Source: Apostichopus japonicus (taxonomy: Eukaryota > Echinodermata > Holothuroidea > Aspidochirotida > Stichopodidae). Taken from it: a DNA stretch of 64,000 nt. Location: positions 11,628,376 through 11,692,375 of the forward strand of contig NC_092567.1 in NCBI RefSeq assembly GCF_037975245.1, given 5' to 3'. The notes beneath the pieces were generated by a model. The model worked only from the letters and a program-made list of their open reading frames with translations. It did not search any database and was not told the origin of the DNA. Numbering within the stretch: the first letter of the stretch is position 1; each line of letters opens with the position of its first letter. Made by a program: the position numbers and the translations under genes. Positions 1-11,047 of the stretch are shown here, in pieces.

Positions 1-189
1 TTGATCTAAATGTTACTGTAAGCTGAACTTTGAGCCAAGTTTATCACAGTGTCTTTACCAAGCCAATGTTTGTCAAGTCAAGTTACTGTTTCGCTCAAGT
101 CAAGCGTAAGTATTGCGGGTCCTGAAAAAAAAACGTGTTTCAGTGAGCTCTTGTTACAATGCGTTGGAGTCAACTCTTTTCTACAAGAG

Positions 190-520
190 TAGTCATATAC
201 ACTGGGCAGCAACTGAACTAATCTTGTGTCACAATGAAGGCCGGGGAGGTGTAGAGGGGTAGCTAGGGGAGGGGGATGGGCCCTAAAATAATTGTCTAAC
301 ACCCCAGTCATATACACTGGGCAGCAACTGAAGTTCAGTGTAAAACAGGTATACCTTTATTCTCTCTCTCAATACGCAAATATGACGTTAATACAAAATC
401 ATAAGATTGACTTATTCTGTACAGAGAATAATCTTGGATCATAATGGAAGACAGGGAAAGAGCAGAAGGGTCGCTACGGGAGGGGAATAGGCCCTCAAAT
501 ATTTGTCTGCCACCCTCTGG
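190..520. repeat. Diverged tandem duplication
   Basis: A 27-bp phrase (cause: shared text starting agtcatatacactgggcagc) occurs at about 190-216 and again at about 306-332. The segment that follows the first copy, 218-305, recurs in diverged form at about 428-517; both end in a GGGCCCT/AGGCCCT box and a TTTGTCT tract. The unit period is about 210 bp in the longer pair. No coding potential is visible. It may be the edge of a larger repeat that extends beyond the window. Confidence 0.6.
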
Positions 521-818
521 AAGGATTTAAACTGGAATGATATAGGTTTACATTATAATATGAAACATTTTTGTCTAGGTTTAATTTTTTTTTCTGTTTT
601 TGTTAGTTTTAGCTGTAGGGCAATTCCGTAAACTAGTATTAGTAAACTTAACACCAAAAATTAAAAAAAAAAAACGTTGAATCACTACAAGTACCCAAGG
701 TTCAATACATCTACAATTCAATGCACATTTTGAACACTCAATAACTACATAATGTTCCTTTAATCCCTTGGATTTTATTTTTTTCAGAAAATGCTGTGAA
801 AGACTTAAGTATTTTCCG

Positions 819-860
819 TACGTCCGTCACGTACGTCCGTCACGCGTACGTCCGTCACAT
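819..860 (+). repeat. Subterminal TACGTCCGTCAC cluster, left
   Basis: Three near-contiguous copies of TACGTCCGTCAC lie within about 40 bp. The same motif, in both orientations, recurs at the far right of the nest (9059-9315). Subterminal repeats of this sort are usually transposase-binding sites. That role is inferred from position, not shown by sequence. Confidence 0.6.
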
Positions 861-1130
861 TAGTTTTGTATAGATACACAATGTATTTACACATTTTTAT
901 CACTACATTACCTCTGAATTGAATGATAAATCCCATATATACACAGACTGGAAGTTTTGTGGTTGCTTCATAAGCATTACTTTAGAGGTATTCACACTGC
1001 ATACTACAGTGTCAACTATCAACTAGCATATTCCTGTTATTGGTTAGTACAGTACTTGGTAATATATCAATGAAAAAAATGTTAATGTACAGTATACTAT
1101 TGCCTACATTGATATGACACTTTCATCTAA

Positions 1131-2230
1131 AAGCCTTGTTCACATTAGAAAATGCACAAAATGGATCCGATCGAATCATATCCCCTGCTCGAGATCAACA
1201 TCCTAGTGTAAACACTCTCCTACTCAGGGTCAGATCGCGACATGTTGGTCCCCTGTTCTGGGGGATATCAGTTCCAAAGTGTGAACACACAGGGACCAAG
1301 GTGATCTGAGATCAAGGCAAAAGAACTCCATAACACCATGCCTGCTTTCACGCACTATTAATCAAATTAACCATGAACATATATGGAACTATTAGCTACA
1401 AATTATTTGTTTGTGTACAACATTGTTTCTTTGTAATTCTGCCATTAATTCCAGTTCCCTCTGTCCATAAGGTTTTCATTTGATATTCCAACATATATAT
1501 TACACAGTCTTCAACCAGTTTTGAGCAAAATAATAAATCAGTTTTGGAAGGAAGATTGTCAGAGTGTAATCGAGAACTGTTATTGCAATTGTTAGTATTT
1601 TTTTACTGCTGTAGTATGCATGATTTTGTTGTTATGTAATTTGTTCTACGTTTGCTTCAGGTTTGTTACCTTCTGTGTTGGGTTTCTGGTGTTATTATGT
1701 GGGAGAAAAGTTTATTTTGAAACCACATGTGCTCATAGATTTATGTGTTGGTGGACAGAGTTACCAGAAGGTTCATCCTTAACATCACAGTGTTTGTGTA
1801 TATTACTTTAATACATGTTCCATAGTTGTTATACTAACCAAGGGTGTGCCTCTGTATCTATGTGTCTTAACATTAGATAAAAACTATTGCCAGTATTGCA
1901 GTCACCTCTGAATAAAACTTTTCGCACTCCATAGTATGTGCACGATGGTTAACACTGAATTCTTTCTCCACTTTAACATCAAATCTCGAACATCCGTTGC
2001 ATGCAGAAGTTAGTGACACTCATCTGTATTAGAAAATTTACAATACACTTTGTGCATTCGCACTTTTATGTGAGTAACCCCACAAATATTGTAACTTCCT
2101 GTCCATTGATCCAGAGTGGGCAATCAGAGCTGGACTTCAAGTGTGAACACTATATGAGATTTTGTATAACATATATGTGGTTAAATTGTCACCACAGGAC
2201 CAAAAACGGGATCTAATGTGAACACAGCCT
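1131..2230. mobile_element. Non-autonomous TIR element, about 1.1 kb
   Basis: The left end reads AAGCCTTGTTCACATTAGA and the right end reads TCTAATGTGAACACAGCCT, which is an inverted repeat of about 19 bp with few mismatches. Internal copies of a GTGTGAACAC motif (around 1280, 2135 and near the ends) look like subterminal repeats. A 4-bp CTAA could be the target duplication, but this is too short to trust. The short ORFs inside (e.g. 1620-1811, 2001-2216) show no family resemblance. Superfamily not assigned. Confidence 0.5.
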
Positions 2231-4690
2231 AAGAGCTCCTGAAGCAATGCAACAGACATGCACATCTGAAGTTCTGAAATTCTTGTTTGCTGAAAAGTGC
2301 TGTTATATCATCCATACAGAAGCTTGCAGTACATGTATTTTAATAAAAATAAATTGTCAAGCAAAATAACAGGGTCACGTGTGAAAAAAAGTGAAAGAAA
2401 AAATGGTTTTGGTGTTCCAAATGTCAATAAAGACCCATCCATCTGACCCACTATAGAACTTCAACACCCTAGGGGTCTAACATCTGTATTGTTCGAAATA
2501 ATGCACACACAATTTTAATTGAGCTCATTATTTCATGTCAACTTAAAGTGAAATATATACAGTATATTTCAAATGGAATGGAAATTTTGCGAGAGGGTAT
2601 ACCTTCGTTTCACTATTACTTTTAACTAAGTTCCATTAGGCACAGTTAAATGCTGCATTATTGTGTACAGCTGTCAACAATGGAAACCCAGGTGAAGCCC
2701 TGTCACAAATTGCACTTTTAAGGCATATCGAGTAGTGCTTTTGTTTGTGACCAGGGTTGGCATTTTCCCGGGAAAAACCTGTTTTTCCCACTAAGCGGTA
2801 AAAACCAGGTAAAAACCGGGAAAAACTGGTAAATACCGGTAAAAACCGCCTCCGTCTCAAAAACTATTATTACTTGTCCGTAATATGCAGGGTCATCAGT
2901 AGGCACGATATTGTTTCATGACAGGCATATATGTTATTGAATATGGGAGTTTCTTAGCTTCATTTTGAGCTATTTTATCACAACCTAATTCTACTTTTTG
3001 TGGAAAAAAGAGTATTTTTCATATTGCACATGTATAGTTATTCTGTCACGATCTCTTTAGCAGTATGCATTGCCTATTGCCCAAACCATTATAGGTCTAC
3101 ACTGGGACACTCACCCCTCCTAAATTCTTCAGGCCTATTATGTGCTCAGACAGTTCATTCAATTAATACAGTTAGGCAACAGTCTATTGAGGTGAACTTC
3201 AATCCAGGGGGCTCAATAGAAACTGCTTTGAAACTATGTACGGCACATTGGCCCAATTAAAGTATTAAACGCACGATGGCCCTATTGAGCCATTCACACA
3301 ACCCAACTGTTTACATTGATGCAAACATGGTCCAATTATTATACAACTTCATGCATGAGTGATTAAACACTTTGAGGTGGACAGGTGAGGTGATACTGGG
3401 CACTTCCTGTGTATAGGCCAACTGAAGAGGTAAGAGTATCAACAACACAGGTTACTGTTCCAGATGTTGCTTATTCTCAAATTAGTTGATGTCACAACAG
3501 TCACATAGTACAGTGCCTATAAGCAATATAAGCATAGTACTGTACAGTGCGAACAGGGACGTAGCTAAGGCCTGATGATTGGGGGGTGTAGTGGCTGAAA
3601 TTCCAACTGGATGGGTTTTGGAGTCAAAAAATTCCGACTGCTGCCTTGTACCCCCCCCCCCCACTCATCGTCAACGATACGGTCAGTGTCAGTTAGACAC
3701 CCCATCTTTCGCGACTGCACTTTTATTCCGAACTTTTTGCAATACATTTGTACTTTATGGGGCAAAGTGTTTTGCTTATGTTGATGGCACTTTTAAACTT
3801 CCGTAGATTAGCATTTTGGTTTTAATTGTATACCATAGAGACAATGTATAACCCACCGTCGTAGCCAGGAATTTGAGAGGGGAAGCACTTTTTGCGATTG
3901 ATATGGGGGAGGGGTCTAAGGGGAGGGGGTGTCCCCCTCCCCTTTGAGATTTTTTGAACAATTGAATGTCCTTAGATGCGATCTGGTGCAATTTGTTGCC
4001 AGTTTCATCATTATCATATGATATCCAGGCGCGTATCCAGGATTTTCTAACCCGGGGGGCGCGAATTACTATCTAAGCGGAGCGCCACCATCGGTTGGCG
4101 CGCAGCGTACAAGAAAATTTCTGGTTTTGATACCCCCCAGATCACCGGAAACGGCACTTCTCGGGCTTGAAATGACCAACCAGATGTACACTTTTGGCCT
4201 GAGAACCAAGTATTTCCTAATAGTTTTTTTTTTCCATCCATAACCTTTGTAAAGATTGTCAACCCGGCACACGTCATGTTCGACCTGATCGCATCTCCCG
4301 TGGGTCTTTGCTTTTGTAGGTGATTCTACGTCGCGGCCCACAATACCCGTCAGCCCCACTTTTCAAGGTTTTAAGCCCCAAATTTGTTCAGAATTTGAAA
4401 ATTCACATTTCTCGTGAATAAACTCACTTCAAAACATACCCATAATGTTGTACAATATTTCATCTATGGACAACCAATATAGAAAAACTTCCTTCAACCC
4501 CTAACAGACCGGTCAAAATTGCACGAGTAGAGCGAAGCGTGATGCAGAATGTTGGTCAGAAATTTTCGAAAATTCAGACACAGTTAATTTATTGGTGTAC
4601 AAATATTAAACCTGTTATAACGGCTATTATAAAACTTGGTTGAAGGAAATGAAAAAATAGCAGATATTTCCTTCAACCGAACACTACACA

Positions 4691-5400
4691 CATAGGCGTA
4701 GGAGGCGCGGCGGCAGTGGCGGAGCTAGGGGTATTGGTCAGGAGGGGCGAGAATGGTCTGTAGGGGGGCTTTCGACACTATCTAAGCGGAGCGCCACCAC
4801 TGGTTGGCGCGTAGCGCACAGACAAATTTTGAGTAAAGATACTCCCTAGATCGCCGGAAATGACCCTTTCAGGGCCTGGCTAATTTGCAGATAAACGAAG
4901 TATAGGGTGTCATCGCCAAATTACACCAACAAAATGTGACAAATGTCAATAAGTAGATGAGAGCGCAATAAAAAAGTCAATAATGTAGAATAAGTAAAAA
5001 GTGGTAAAGAGCTGAAAAAGGCGCCAGCAGTCCATTTGAGTCCGTCAGGGGGGGCATCCGCCCCCTGACCGTATGGACGTTCCGCCACTGCGCGGCGGGG
5101 TGCAGCCCCTAATTCGCCATTACTAATGTAAAAGAAACTTTTGACATAATTGGACCTTCATGCTTTTTATACATCTACATGAGACATGTCGTTGTTTACA
5201 TTAGCATCCCGCGGTATACTGCGCAATTTGAACGGACCGTACGGTACATGATGGCATGCGATGTAATAACCGATACTTGCTTATATGATATTGACAAGAA
5301 TACGTTGAACGCGCGCTTCGCGCGCGAAAATATTTGGTTATTTTTTCAGGCAAGTCGGACAGTTTTGAGGATTTTCATCCTGGAACGCCATTTTTATGCT
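4691..5400 (+). mobile_element. Relic of the CATAGGCGTAGG element family
   Basis: It starts CATAGGCGTAGGAGG, then continues after an inner insertion with GGGGTGCAGCCCC. Its right part (about 5245-5350) is clearly similar to 38005-38115 and, inverted, to 55135-55210. The shared text includes GCATGCGATGTAATAACCGA and a GCGCGC..GCGCGC hairpin. The right terminus is degraded and no target duplication is visible. An ORF at 5179-5406 lies inside the repeat and is not a gene. Confidence 0.6.
4714..5090. mobile_element. hAT MITE, 377 bp, perfect TSD
   Basis: The ends are CAGTGGCGGA and TCCGCCACTG with a perfect 8-bp duplication CGCGGCGG (4706-4713 and 5091-5098). It inserted near the left end of the CATAGGCGTAGG relic. 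It contains the hairpin module GCGGAGCGCCACC...GGTTGGCGC at 4780-4820 that is shared with other elements in this window. It is non-coding and sits at the innermost level on this side of the nest. Confidence 0.9.
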
Positions 5401-5444
5401 CACTGATATGATGTGATATCTGCTGTTTGCGTTACGAATTCGAA

Positions 5445-5690
5445 CAGGCGTGTAGCGAGGAATTTGCCAAGGGAGGGGCGAAGCCTGTAGGCAAATTATC
5501 TAAGCGTAGCGCCACCATAGGTTGGCGCGAAGCGTACAAGAAAATTTTGGCCGAAAATGTCTCCCAGATCGCTGGAAATGACACTTCCCAGGCCTTGTAA
5601 GTTGCATCTAAGCACTTTCTATTTTGAAATTACTTAGCGATATCATTTAAAAAAATGCTGAACGGGGGGGGGGCGGTCGCCCCCAAAATG
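5445..5690 (+). mobile_element. Truncated CAGGCGCGTAGCGAGG-type MITE
   Basis: It starts CAGGCGTGTAGCGAGG and continues with AATTTGCCAAGGGAGGGGCG, the hairpin module at 5498-5538, and a GGGGCGGTCGCCCC block at about 5665-5683. It is collinear with 39564-39839 and, inverted, with 59672-59968. The right terminus and its target duplication are missing, so this copy is 3'-truncated or interrupted. Confidence 0.65.
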
Positions 5691-5933
5691 CGTCATGTTC
5701 CCCGACGACACGGTCGAGCTCGAGACCAGCCACAGTTGGTTTCATAGCACAATTCTACACACGCGTTATGATAGACCGTATATAGTATATATAGATCATT
5801 AGTGAGAGAGGAAAATGGAAACGTCAAAAAATGGAGTTGTCGGTGTATAAGGGGTAGGGTGAGGCACACTTTTACGAAATCATTGATCCGTCACTGGCTA
5901 CCCTTCAGCGCTGTAATGATGTCCAGGGGCGTA

Positions 5934-7182
5934 TCCAGGGGGGCGCAACAGGCGCGCGCCCCCCCCTATTGGCCGTCACCAAAAAAAAAAAAAGTTTAGC
6001 CAAAAAAAAAAAAAAAAAAATTGATGACGACCTTTATGTGAGATGTCGGTGATCGCTCAACCCCCCCCCCCCCCCTCCCGTATGCTTTATTTTTTGTTTG
6101 CCAAAAAAAGGTTCTGGCGAAGTTCGGCGGCATAATAGTTTTAGAAACATAGATGGTAATTGTGTTTGTATTATCACTATAAACACTAAATGACATGCCA
6201 GCCATACTAAATTGTGCATTTTGTGTCCATATTTACTGGAAATGTTGCTTATTATTAAGGTCGAAAAATGGATCACATATGGCCATGGGCGGCGATCCTG
6301 GGTGGAGGGGGGATATATCCCCCCATGAAAATGGGTGGAGGGGATGTTATGCACCATACCCCCCCCCCCCACCAAATGCCAGGGATAAGAACATTTTCAT
6401 GCCTACATTTATGCATCTTCGTTAATGTACGGCTCTTTTTTAGCTTCATTTCTCGCCTACCATAAACGCAGTGCGATCTTTTCAAATAAAGCGTCTTTAT
6501 AAAGCAAAAATAGTTGACTGTAGGCTTCATTGGCCCTATAACAACAAAATGTATTATTGCGCCCACGGTATTGATATAGTACATATATACACCCTCATAG
6601 TATTCATATAGGCCCTATAGTAGGCCTACACACGTACATGTTCCCTCGAACAGCTGAGAATCTCATGTAACCAGGGTAATGCTTAATACACGTTTCACCT
6701 GGATGCCCTCGCAATCGGTACCTAGGAATGTAACTATGTGTAATTGTGTATTGCATGTGTATAGGCCTATAATAGCCTGCATGAGGCCATTTTCTTCATC
6801 GAATAATATAACAGAGCTCTCGAACATTCTAACGTTGCGCCTGAAACAAGATTGACAGGGGCAATTTTCCCAAAATAACACCCGAAATTAAAAAAAAAGG
6901 TATTTTGGATCCTGATTATGAGATATTTCGGACATGACATCCCTATTTTAAAGTTGGGTATATGCCGCTTGGAAAAGGGTTTGTTAATCCCAACAAGGTC
7001 ATATCCCCCCCCCCCCCCCACTCGGAAGTACGGATCGCCGCCCATGCATATGACACCATTTTGCATTTCAGCCCTTCTTTGAAAGCAAAAATTGTACACC
7101 CCTCCCCTTAGACCCATCCCCCAGGACGGCGATCATTCATGCCTGGCGCCCCCCCTATTGGAAAATCCTGGATACGCCCCTG
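5934..7182. mobile_element. hAT-like element, nest level 6
   Basis: The ends CAGGGGCGTATCCAGG (5934) and CCTGGATACGCCCCTG (ending 7182) are a perfect 16-bp inverted repeat. The left flank is ATGATGTC and the right flank is ATGTC. The right copy looks like the same octamer after slippage loss of one ATG. Just inside the left end is a GGGGGGCGC/GCGCGCCCCCC hairpin. Long A runs (5980-6020) and a C run (about 6061-6076) follow. It contains the 6284-7046 element. Confidence 0.7.
6284..7046. mobile_element. hAT-like element, nest level 7 (innermost)
   Basis: The ends CATGGGCGGCGATCC and GGATCGCCGCCCATG are inverted repeats flanked by CATATGGC (6276-6283) and CATATGAC (7047-7054), a 7-of-8 duplication. 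Subterminal palindromes include GGGGGGATATATCCCCCC at about 6307-6324. The ORFs overlapping it (6034-6375, 6273-6584, 6767-7117) are proline/glycine-rich products of C/G runs and are not genes. Confidence 0.8.
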
Positions 7183-7187
7183 ATGTC

Positions 7188-7352
7188 ACTGTTCTTCTTT
7201 CTCTTCCCGGTGTCTTCGCGTTTTTCTTTTACTCTCTCCTTTTCTCCTTCTCCTCTCTTTCTTCTTTTTCTTTTCCCTTCCTTCCTCTCCTCCTCCTCTT
7301 TTCCCCTCTTTTTTCCTTTTTTCTTCTCTTTTTTTTTCTCTCCTCTTTTTCT
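7188..7352 (+). repeat. Polypyrimidine tract
   Basis: About 160 bp consist almost only of C and T, with runs of TTTTTC and CTCCTCCTC. It explains the serine/phenylalanine ORFs on + and the lysine/glutamate/arginine ORF on -. Mirror-symmetric pyrimidine tracts can form triplex DNA. It lies between the right ends of nest levels 6 and 5. Confidence 0.9.
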
Positions 7353-9058
7353 TACCCGGGGGGCGCGCGCCCCCAACGCCCCCCCTGGATACGCACCCGA
7401 TATCATACTATCAGCAGATTTTGTTTCCTGTTTGAATTCTTTTACATGTTCTTTTACATAATATATCAGAAACACAAACATAGTGCTCTTTTACAATTTT
7501 TCCAGAAGGATGATTCTTGTTTATTGTCCAATGTCTGGACTTAAATACATTTGATGAACTTAATTGATGGACAATATAAACTTTCATATTTTGTAATACA
7601 GCCAGATATGAAGTGGCCTAAAAACAAATATCGTTATCGCAGTGTATTAGCAGTGTAATAATTATTTATAGGAAGTGCGTATCACGTACGATTGCTAGCT
7701 TAGCTTCATAACATGCTGTTCGTGCAACAACTTAGGACGAATCATAGAACGGATGAGAACGAACTTGTCGTCGTCGTTGTGCATACGGTTCGTGACATTC
7801 CATCTAGTGTGGTTAGGTAGGCAATATGTATTTTATTACGCAGTGGCCAACTGTAGGTTTGAAATAGGCTATAGGCTTAATTTATCTAATTTCATCTGCC
7901 AGACTAAGTAAGTAGTTGAATCAGTAGGCCTGCATGTTATTACGATTATAACCGAGTTAACAGAGCTGACGAGTATTCAAGATCAAAAGAGCACTTACAA
8001 AATACTATGCTAAAAAAACAACAGTTTTTAAACAATTTTTTTCGACACTCAAAGGGGGGAGCAGTCGCTCCCCTGCTCCCCTGGCTACGTCCCTGGTATA
8101 TCCTGAACTTACTTTAAGCTAGCGAACAGGGTCGACCCACCCAATAGCAAAATTAATACAGACATTTTCCGAATTGAAGCTGGCGAACGTTGTATTTTTT
8201 TTTTAGAGTATTCAAAATCATACGAAGTTGTGTATGGTGGAGTATAAGGATCGCGAGATACAATTTCTCAATGTGACGAGGAAACCGTGCTAAATATGAC
8301 TGATTAAAGGTAAATTTTTCTCGAAAATTTTATGTCACTCACAAATTACAAGAACATATGAAAATAAGAGTGCGGCAGTCAGAAAAATTAGAGCGCGACA
8401 GTTGGAAATTCCGAATTGAAGCTGGCGACAGTCGGAAATTCCGACAGTCGGAAATTCCGACTGTCGCACTCAAATTTTCCAACTATCGTCATTTTTACCA
8501 AGATTGGGGGGGTGAGACACCCCCCACACCCCCCCCCCCCTCTAGCGACGTCCCTGAGTGCGAAGTGTGAACAGAGTACACGAGTTGTAACGAGTTGTAA
8601 AAGTTACACTGTGAATATGTTTTCTCACTTTCCATGTTTTTGTGATGGTGTTGCATTATATATATGTAACAAGACAATGTGACATGTATAATATGACATG
8701 TATAATATAAATAGCCCTAGGAGGCACCAACAGTTTGATACTTGTCCATTCTCTAGATTATGGAATTATGCATCTCGATAGGAAAATAAAGTTGGTTGAT
8801 TTGAGCATCCAATATATTATTTATTTGAATTATTTATAATATTTAGTCCAATCGGTTAACTATAAAAGTTATAGATCATGGCTGTTCTTTGGATGTAACC
8901 CAACCCCCTACCATAAGATGTCATTTTCGTGTAGTTTCTATGATCCTCCACAAGTTCCACATTCTTTTTTTGGAATTCTATATAATTTGAGGTTTTTCCC
9001 AGTTTTTCCCACTTATAGGTGGGAAAAACCTCCCGGTAAATACCGGCCAACCCTGTTT

Positions 9059-9315
9059 GTGACGGACGTACATTTACTATATAATTTCACAAATGTATGT
9101 CCGTCACAAAAAAGTGTACGTCCGTCACAAAGGACTTTTTGAAAATATTGCAGGGAAGTGATAAAGGTTTCAACTGCTTGTTTTCTGATATGTGTAGTTA
9201 AGAGTCTTCTTCATAACATGTATAGTTTTTAATTGTATCCCATTCCAATTCACAGAACTTTTCAAAAGAAAAATATGATCTGAAAAAGTCACTTTCTCTG
9301 GGTATGTCCGTCACA
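9059..9315. repeat. Subterminal TACGTCCGTCAC cluster, right
   Basis: There is one copy of GTGACGGACGTAC (9060-9072) on the opposite strand and three copies of TRYGTCCGTCACA (9098-9108, 9117-9128, 9303-9314). They match the left cluster at 819-860 and support one element spanning about 616-9497. Confidence 0.6.
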
Positions 9316-9497
9316 GGGAGGTTTGTTGAGTATTTTTGTAGTTTATTTGGATGGCCAAGGAATGAAACCCCATACAAGAATAGTACAAGGCAGATGTTAC
9401 ACAAAACCTAAATAAAAAGCAATCTCCTATATAAAGCCATTGAGATATGGATCAACAAACTGTCCGAAATGTACGCGGACTTTACGGAATTGCCCTG

Positions 9498-10724
9498 TAC
9501 CAGGTGCAACATCCGCTCCGACGGCTATTACCAAGTACTGTACGCAATATAATGTTTAAGGGTATTACGGTGGCTGAGAAAGAACATTGATCACAGAAAA
9601 TTATGTTAACAGATGCTTTGTCGAATTTACTCTGCTTACCTCGACTTTAAACTATTATTCCCGAAAAGAAAATCACTTCACACGCTTTCGACGCTTTATG
9701 GAAATTGTAACGTTTCTCAGGAAGTTTTGACGTTTATCTAGAAATGTCGACACGAAACGTAAACTGAGACTATGAATTTAAGTAAAATTCGATCATTTGA
9801 TTACTTCGCTTTGTTTGGCTAACAAAGGATCCAGCGGAATGACCCAGCAATGTCTTAAAGTACAATCGTAGATGAGTGGAGTTGGTGTCGCCGACACTGA
9901 AGAATGCAACAAACTGAATATATTGATCTAACAAGTGAACTAAAGAAGATGTGATAATGCACCCCTACCCCCATCTTCCCTCCAGCCTCCCCTTCCGACC
10001 CACACACATCCCTTTGACACTCCAGGTATCCAGTCATTCGGTACAACGAGTATCACCTTTAATTTGGGTTATTACTAATTAACGTCTCAAGAACACTCCG
10101 TCTTCCGCGCCACCAAATTCCATGTAACTAAACTACTGCGCGTACAGGACTATGTACTGAATGTAAGGAAAGATAGCACAAACACCGTCTTTAACCATCA
10201 CGCCCCATCCCCCACTCTAGTTATTCCACTATACTTTAAGACAAACCAGGTGACAATCATCTCCCATTTAAGTGATATACAGCTGTGATGTTACAGAGTA
10301 CGTGACATGTCTCCATGCATTGGGTCCGTTTTTCATCGTATAACGAGTGAAATATAGGCTTACTTTGTACTATGGAAACTGTGTACAATTAACGCATTGT
10401 ATGTAAATACTAACAACATCGAACAAACAGATAAGTCGTTCCAGATCTAAGGGAGAGGTGGGGTATTAATTAACATTTGAATAGCGCACACTATTGGGAA
10501 CAAACAATGTTTGGTGATAAAATGTACTGAGATACCAAACTAATAGGTAGCATGTTTTATATTTCAATTATAACCAGTACTTTACATACGAAGTAGTAGT
10601 ACAACATCATTACTAAGTTCAATAGTTTAAGTATACATGCAATGTACACACAAAACAACAATATCTCACACGTTTAAGTTCTGCTGGAGTCTAAACATTT
10701 ATATTGTACATGAAGTATAATTAT
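9498..10724. other. No recognisable gene
   Basis: Non-coding sequence with scattered short ORFs lacking any family resemblance. A C/T-rich patch at about 9960-10010 accounts for the minus-strand ORF at 9855-10046. Nothing else is supported. Confidence 0.6.
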
Positions 10725-11047
10725 ACAAGTATAAATGAACAACGGAAACTGGCTGGGAATGTCAACAAAGGAAAAGAGAATTTAAAGTTTTAAACAGTAG
10801 ACAATATCAGCATCTCATGAATAATCATCACCCATAAACATAAACATGAGAGAGTATTAATACGCCATTTTCAGTGAATTAGGGTTTGCATTACCTCTTA
10901 CGTTCATGTTTTGTATGTAAAGGCGAACATGAATAATGAATGGTTGGGTAGGCCTATACATCATGTACAGAACCGAATAATACAGTCTCTGGCCCTATAC
11001 ACCATCAAAGTTCACAAATATATTGGTCACTCAGCCGCTTGAGGAAG
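10725..11047 (+). repeat. Dispersed direct repeat, copy 1
   Basis: This segment is collinear with 24902-25238. Shared phrases include CTGGCTGGGAAT, CAGCATCTCATGAATAATCA, AGTCTCTGGCCCTATACACC and the closing GCTTGAGGAA. The two copies lie about 14 kb apart in direct orientation and are diverged by indels. No TIR or coding sequence is apparent, so this is either an old segmental duplication or an unclassified dispersed repeat. Confidence 0.8.

Larger units (their letters stand above)
4026..7399. mobile_element. Putative hAT-like element, nest level 5
   Basis: The left terminus CAGGCGCGTATCCAGG at 4026 pairs with CCTGGATACGCACCCG ending at 7399 (14 of 16 positions). The left flank is ATGATATC. 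The right flank is ATATC, which would be the same octamer after loss of one 3-bp unit, so the pairing is plausible but not proven. The alternative is that the 4026 end pairs with the 7182 end, whose inner sequence GAAAATCC also matches. The element contains the conserved GCGGAGCGCCACC hairpin at 4071-4110. Confidence 0.45.
3854..8095. mobile_element. hAT-like element, nest level 4
   Basis: The left end CACCGTCGTAGCCAGG and right end CCTGGCTACGTCCCTG are inverted repeats agreeing at about 13 of 16 positions. They are flanked by GTATAACC (3846-3853) and GTATATCC (8096-8103), a 7-of-8 match. Inside the left end is a GGGGGAGGGGTCTAAGGGG block with a palindromic GGGGGTGTCCCCC. It is nested wholly inside the level-3 element and carries at least four further insertions. 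No coding capacity is recognised. Confidence 0.7.
3554..8556. mobile_element. hAT-like element, nest level 3
   Basis: The left end CAGGGACGTAGCTAAGG and right end CTAGCGACGTCCCTG are inverted repeats flanked by a perfect 8-bp duplication AGTGCGAA (3546-3553 and 8557-8564). The right subterminal region (8370-8475) contains several copies of GACAGTCGGAAATTCC and its complement, probably transposase-binding repeats. Long C runs sit near both ends. Without the nested 3854-8095 insertion it would be about 760 bp, so it is a MITE-sized non-autonomous element. No transposase coding. Confidence 0.85.
2752..9055. mobile_element. hAT-like element, nest level 2
   Basis: The ends are CAGGGTTGGC at 2752 and GCCAACCCTG ending at 9055, flanked by a perfect 8-bp target duplication TTTGTGAC (2744-2751 and 9056-9063). 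Both subterminal regions are dense in GGGAAAAACC / GGTAAATACCGG motifs (2765-2850 and 8990-9050). A CAGGG start with an 8-bp duplication is the hallmark of the hAT superfamily. The element is non-autonomous as it stands. Its original length would be about 1.3 kb once the insertion at 3554-8556 is removed. It landed in the TTTGTGAC that begins one of the TACGTCCGTCAC-type motifs of the surrounding element. Confidence 0.85.
616..9497. mobile_element. Outermost element of the left nest (putative TIR transposon)
   Basis: The 15-mer GGGCAATTCCGTAAA at 618-632 is matched by its perfect reverse complement at 9481-9495. Near both ends sits the motif TACGTCCGTCAC in several copies (823-860 on the left; 9059-9072, 9098-9130 and 9301-9315 on the right). 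Terminal inverted repeats plus subterminal motif clusters are typical of cut-and-paste DNA transposons. No clean target duplication is visible at either edge, so the exact ends and the superfamily are not fixed. About 6.3 kb of its length is a later hAT insertion (2752-9055), and a smaller element (1131-2230) also lies inside. No transposase ORF survives. Confidence 0.5.

Noticed and set aside
6034-6584. Several 100-aa ORFs with Gly/Pro runs
   Set aside because: They cross C/G homopolymers and the ends of the 6284-7046 element; overlapping ORFs on both strands are by-products.
7092-7544. 150-aa ORF and overlapping Lys/Glu-rich minus ORF
   Set aside because: Both are translations of the polypyrimidine tract at 7188-7352 and of MITE termini.
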